Assembly: GCA_002435755.1 (NCBI GenBank) | Contig: DIYH01000004.1 | Span: forward strand, 124,001-188,000 | Length of the DNA stretch: 64,000 nucleotides | From: Flammeovirgaceae bacterium UBA6059 | GTDB lineage: Bacteria; Bacteroidota; Bacteroidia; Cytophagales; Cyclobacteriaceae | Reading direction: 5' to 3' | Shown here: one piece after another, positions 63,735 through 64,000 of the stretch | Position numbering within the stretch: the stretch's first letter is position 1 | Layout: each line of letters starts with the position of its first letter | The notes under the pieces: generated by a model | The model's database searches: none | What the model saw: only the letters and a program-made list of their open reading frames with translations | Told to the model about the DNA's origin: nothing | Made by a program: the position numbers and the translations under genes

Positions 63735-63820
63735 TACCAGCGCGGGAAAGGGAATTGATTAGTTTTGTCCAGAACACGCATTACGTTCTATTGCAATAAT
63801 AACAAATCACCCTCCGAAAC

Positions 63821-64000
63821 ATGCGGAAATTACAAAATGAAGAGCTGGGCAGACTGTCTGTTGAGGACTTTAGAAATAGTACTAAAATGCCTGTATGTCT
63901 GATTCTGGATAATGTGAGAAGCCTCAACAATGTAGGCTCTGCCTTCCGTACGGGTGATGCCTTCAGAGTGGAGAAGATCATACTAGCAGGCATCACAGGG
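63821..64000 (+). CDS. SpoU/TrmH-family RNA 2'-O-methyltransferase (5' part only)
   Basis: The first 60 codons are visible before the window ends: MRKLQNEELGRLSVEDFRNS, then CLILDNVRSLNNVGSAFRTG and DAFRVEKIILAGITG. The NVRSLNNVGSAFRTGDAF block is motif 1 of the SPOUT family (N..R...NVG...R..DAF), which methylates ribose 2'-OH in tRNA or rRNA. The ATG at 63821 is 86 bases from the divergent mutS start. The exact target cannot be told from this fragment. Confidence 0.88.
   Translation, partial: MRKLQNEELGRLSVEDFRNSTKMPVCLILDNVRSLNNVGSAFRTGDAFRVEKIILAGITG

Overview
The window looks like chromosomal DNA of a gliding or type IX secretion (T9SS) member of the Bacteroidota, most probably a Cytophagales-type organism. 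The evidence is a complete gldK-gldL-gldM-gldN cluster preceded by a PorP/SprF-type gene, a PorW/SprE-type lipoprotein, an F-type ATP synthase operon that lacks atpD and atpC, long ATPase a-subunit N-terminus, TonB-dependent receptor plus surface lipoprotein, 7TM one-component regulators, and promoters of the Bacteroidota TTTG / TAnnTTTG type. The genus is inference.

Layout. 1-2676 (minus): a partial LamG-type surface protein and a tail-collar-domain surface protein. 2807-7761 (plus): three tandem paralogous membrane regulators with C-terminal LuxR-like helix-turn-helix domains. 7762-11183 (minus): ECF sigma factor, membrane anti-sigma-like protein, adhesin-like beta-helix protein and two small outer-membrane proteins. 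11215-12658 (minus): UbiA-like prenyltransferase and a methyltransferase. 12722-19469 (minus): M23 peptidase, bactofilin, AtpZ, an AtpI-like protein and ATP synthase a, c, b, delta, alpha, gamma. 19576-26244 (plus): PorW/SprE, class A penicillin-binding protein, UvrC. 26279-36562 (minus): BamA-like barrel, WecA-like transferase, DUF4271 protein, HemD, PorP-like, GldK, GldL, GldM, GldN. 36566-38101 (plus): HemW and a small TerB-like protein. 38098-39858 (minus): LytT/LytS-type two-component pair. 40229-44772 (minus): LOG-family protein, lytic transglycosylase, UvrA. 44921-47131: LMW phosphatase-like protein, SDR39U1 epimerase, small secreted protein. 47174-53076 (minus): MoxR ATPase, beta-helix lipoprotein, TonB-dependent receptor. 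53281-59294: hydrolase-OsmC fusion, DUF6134-like and DUF697 proteins, M16 peptidase. 59354-59935 (minus): tRNA-Gly, a four-helix-bundle protein gene, tRNA-Leu. 60053-64000: propeller-like lipoprotein, MutS, and the start of a SpoU-type RNA methyltransferase.

Most of the window is envelope biology (T9SS, peptidoglycan, outer membrane), energy conversion, haem synthesis and DNA repair (uvrA, uvrC, mutS). The least ordinary part is 59354-59935: a gene of the 23S rRNA intervening-sequence protein family lies between two tRNA genes, and imperfect inverted repeats of about 40 bases run from each tRNA edge to the gene. This resembles an rRNA intervening sequence transplanted into a tRNA transcript. 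The second candidate is the array of three membrane-tethered regulators with nearly identical DNA-binding domains facing surface-protein genes across a promoter region that carries helically phased direct repeats.
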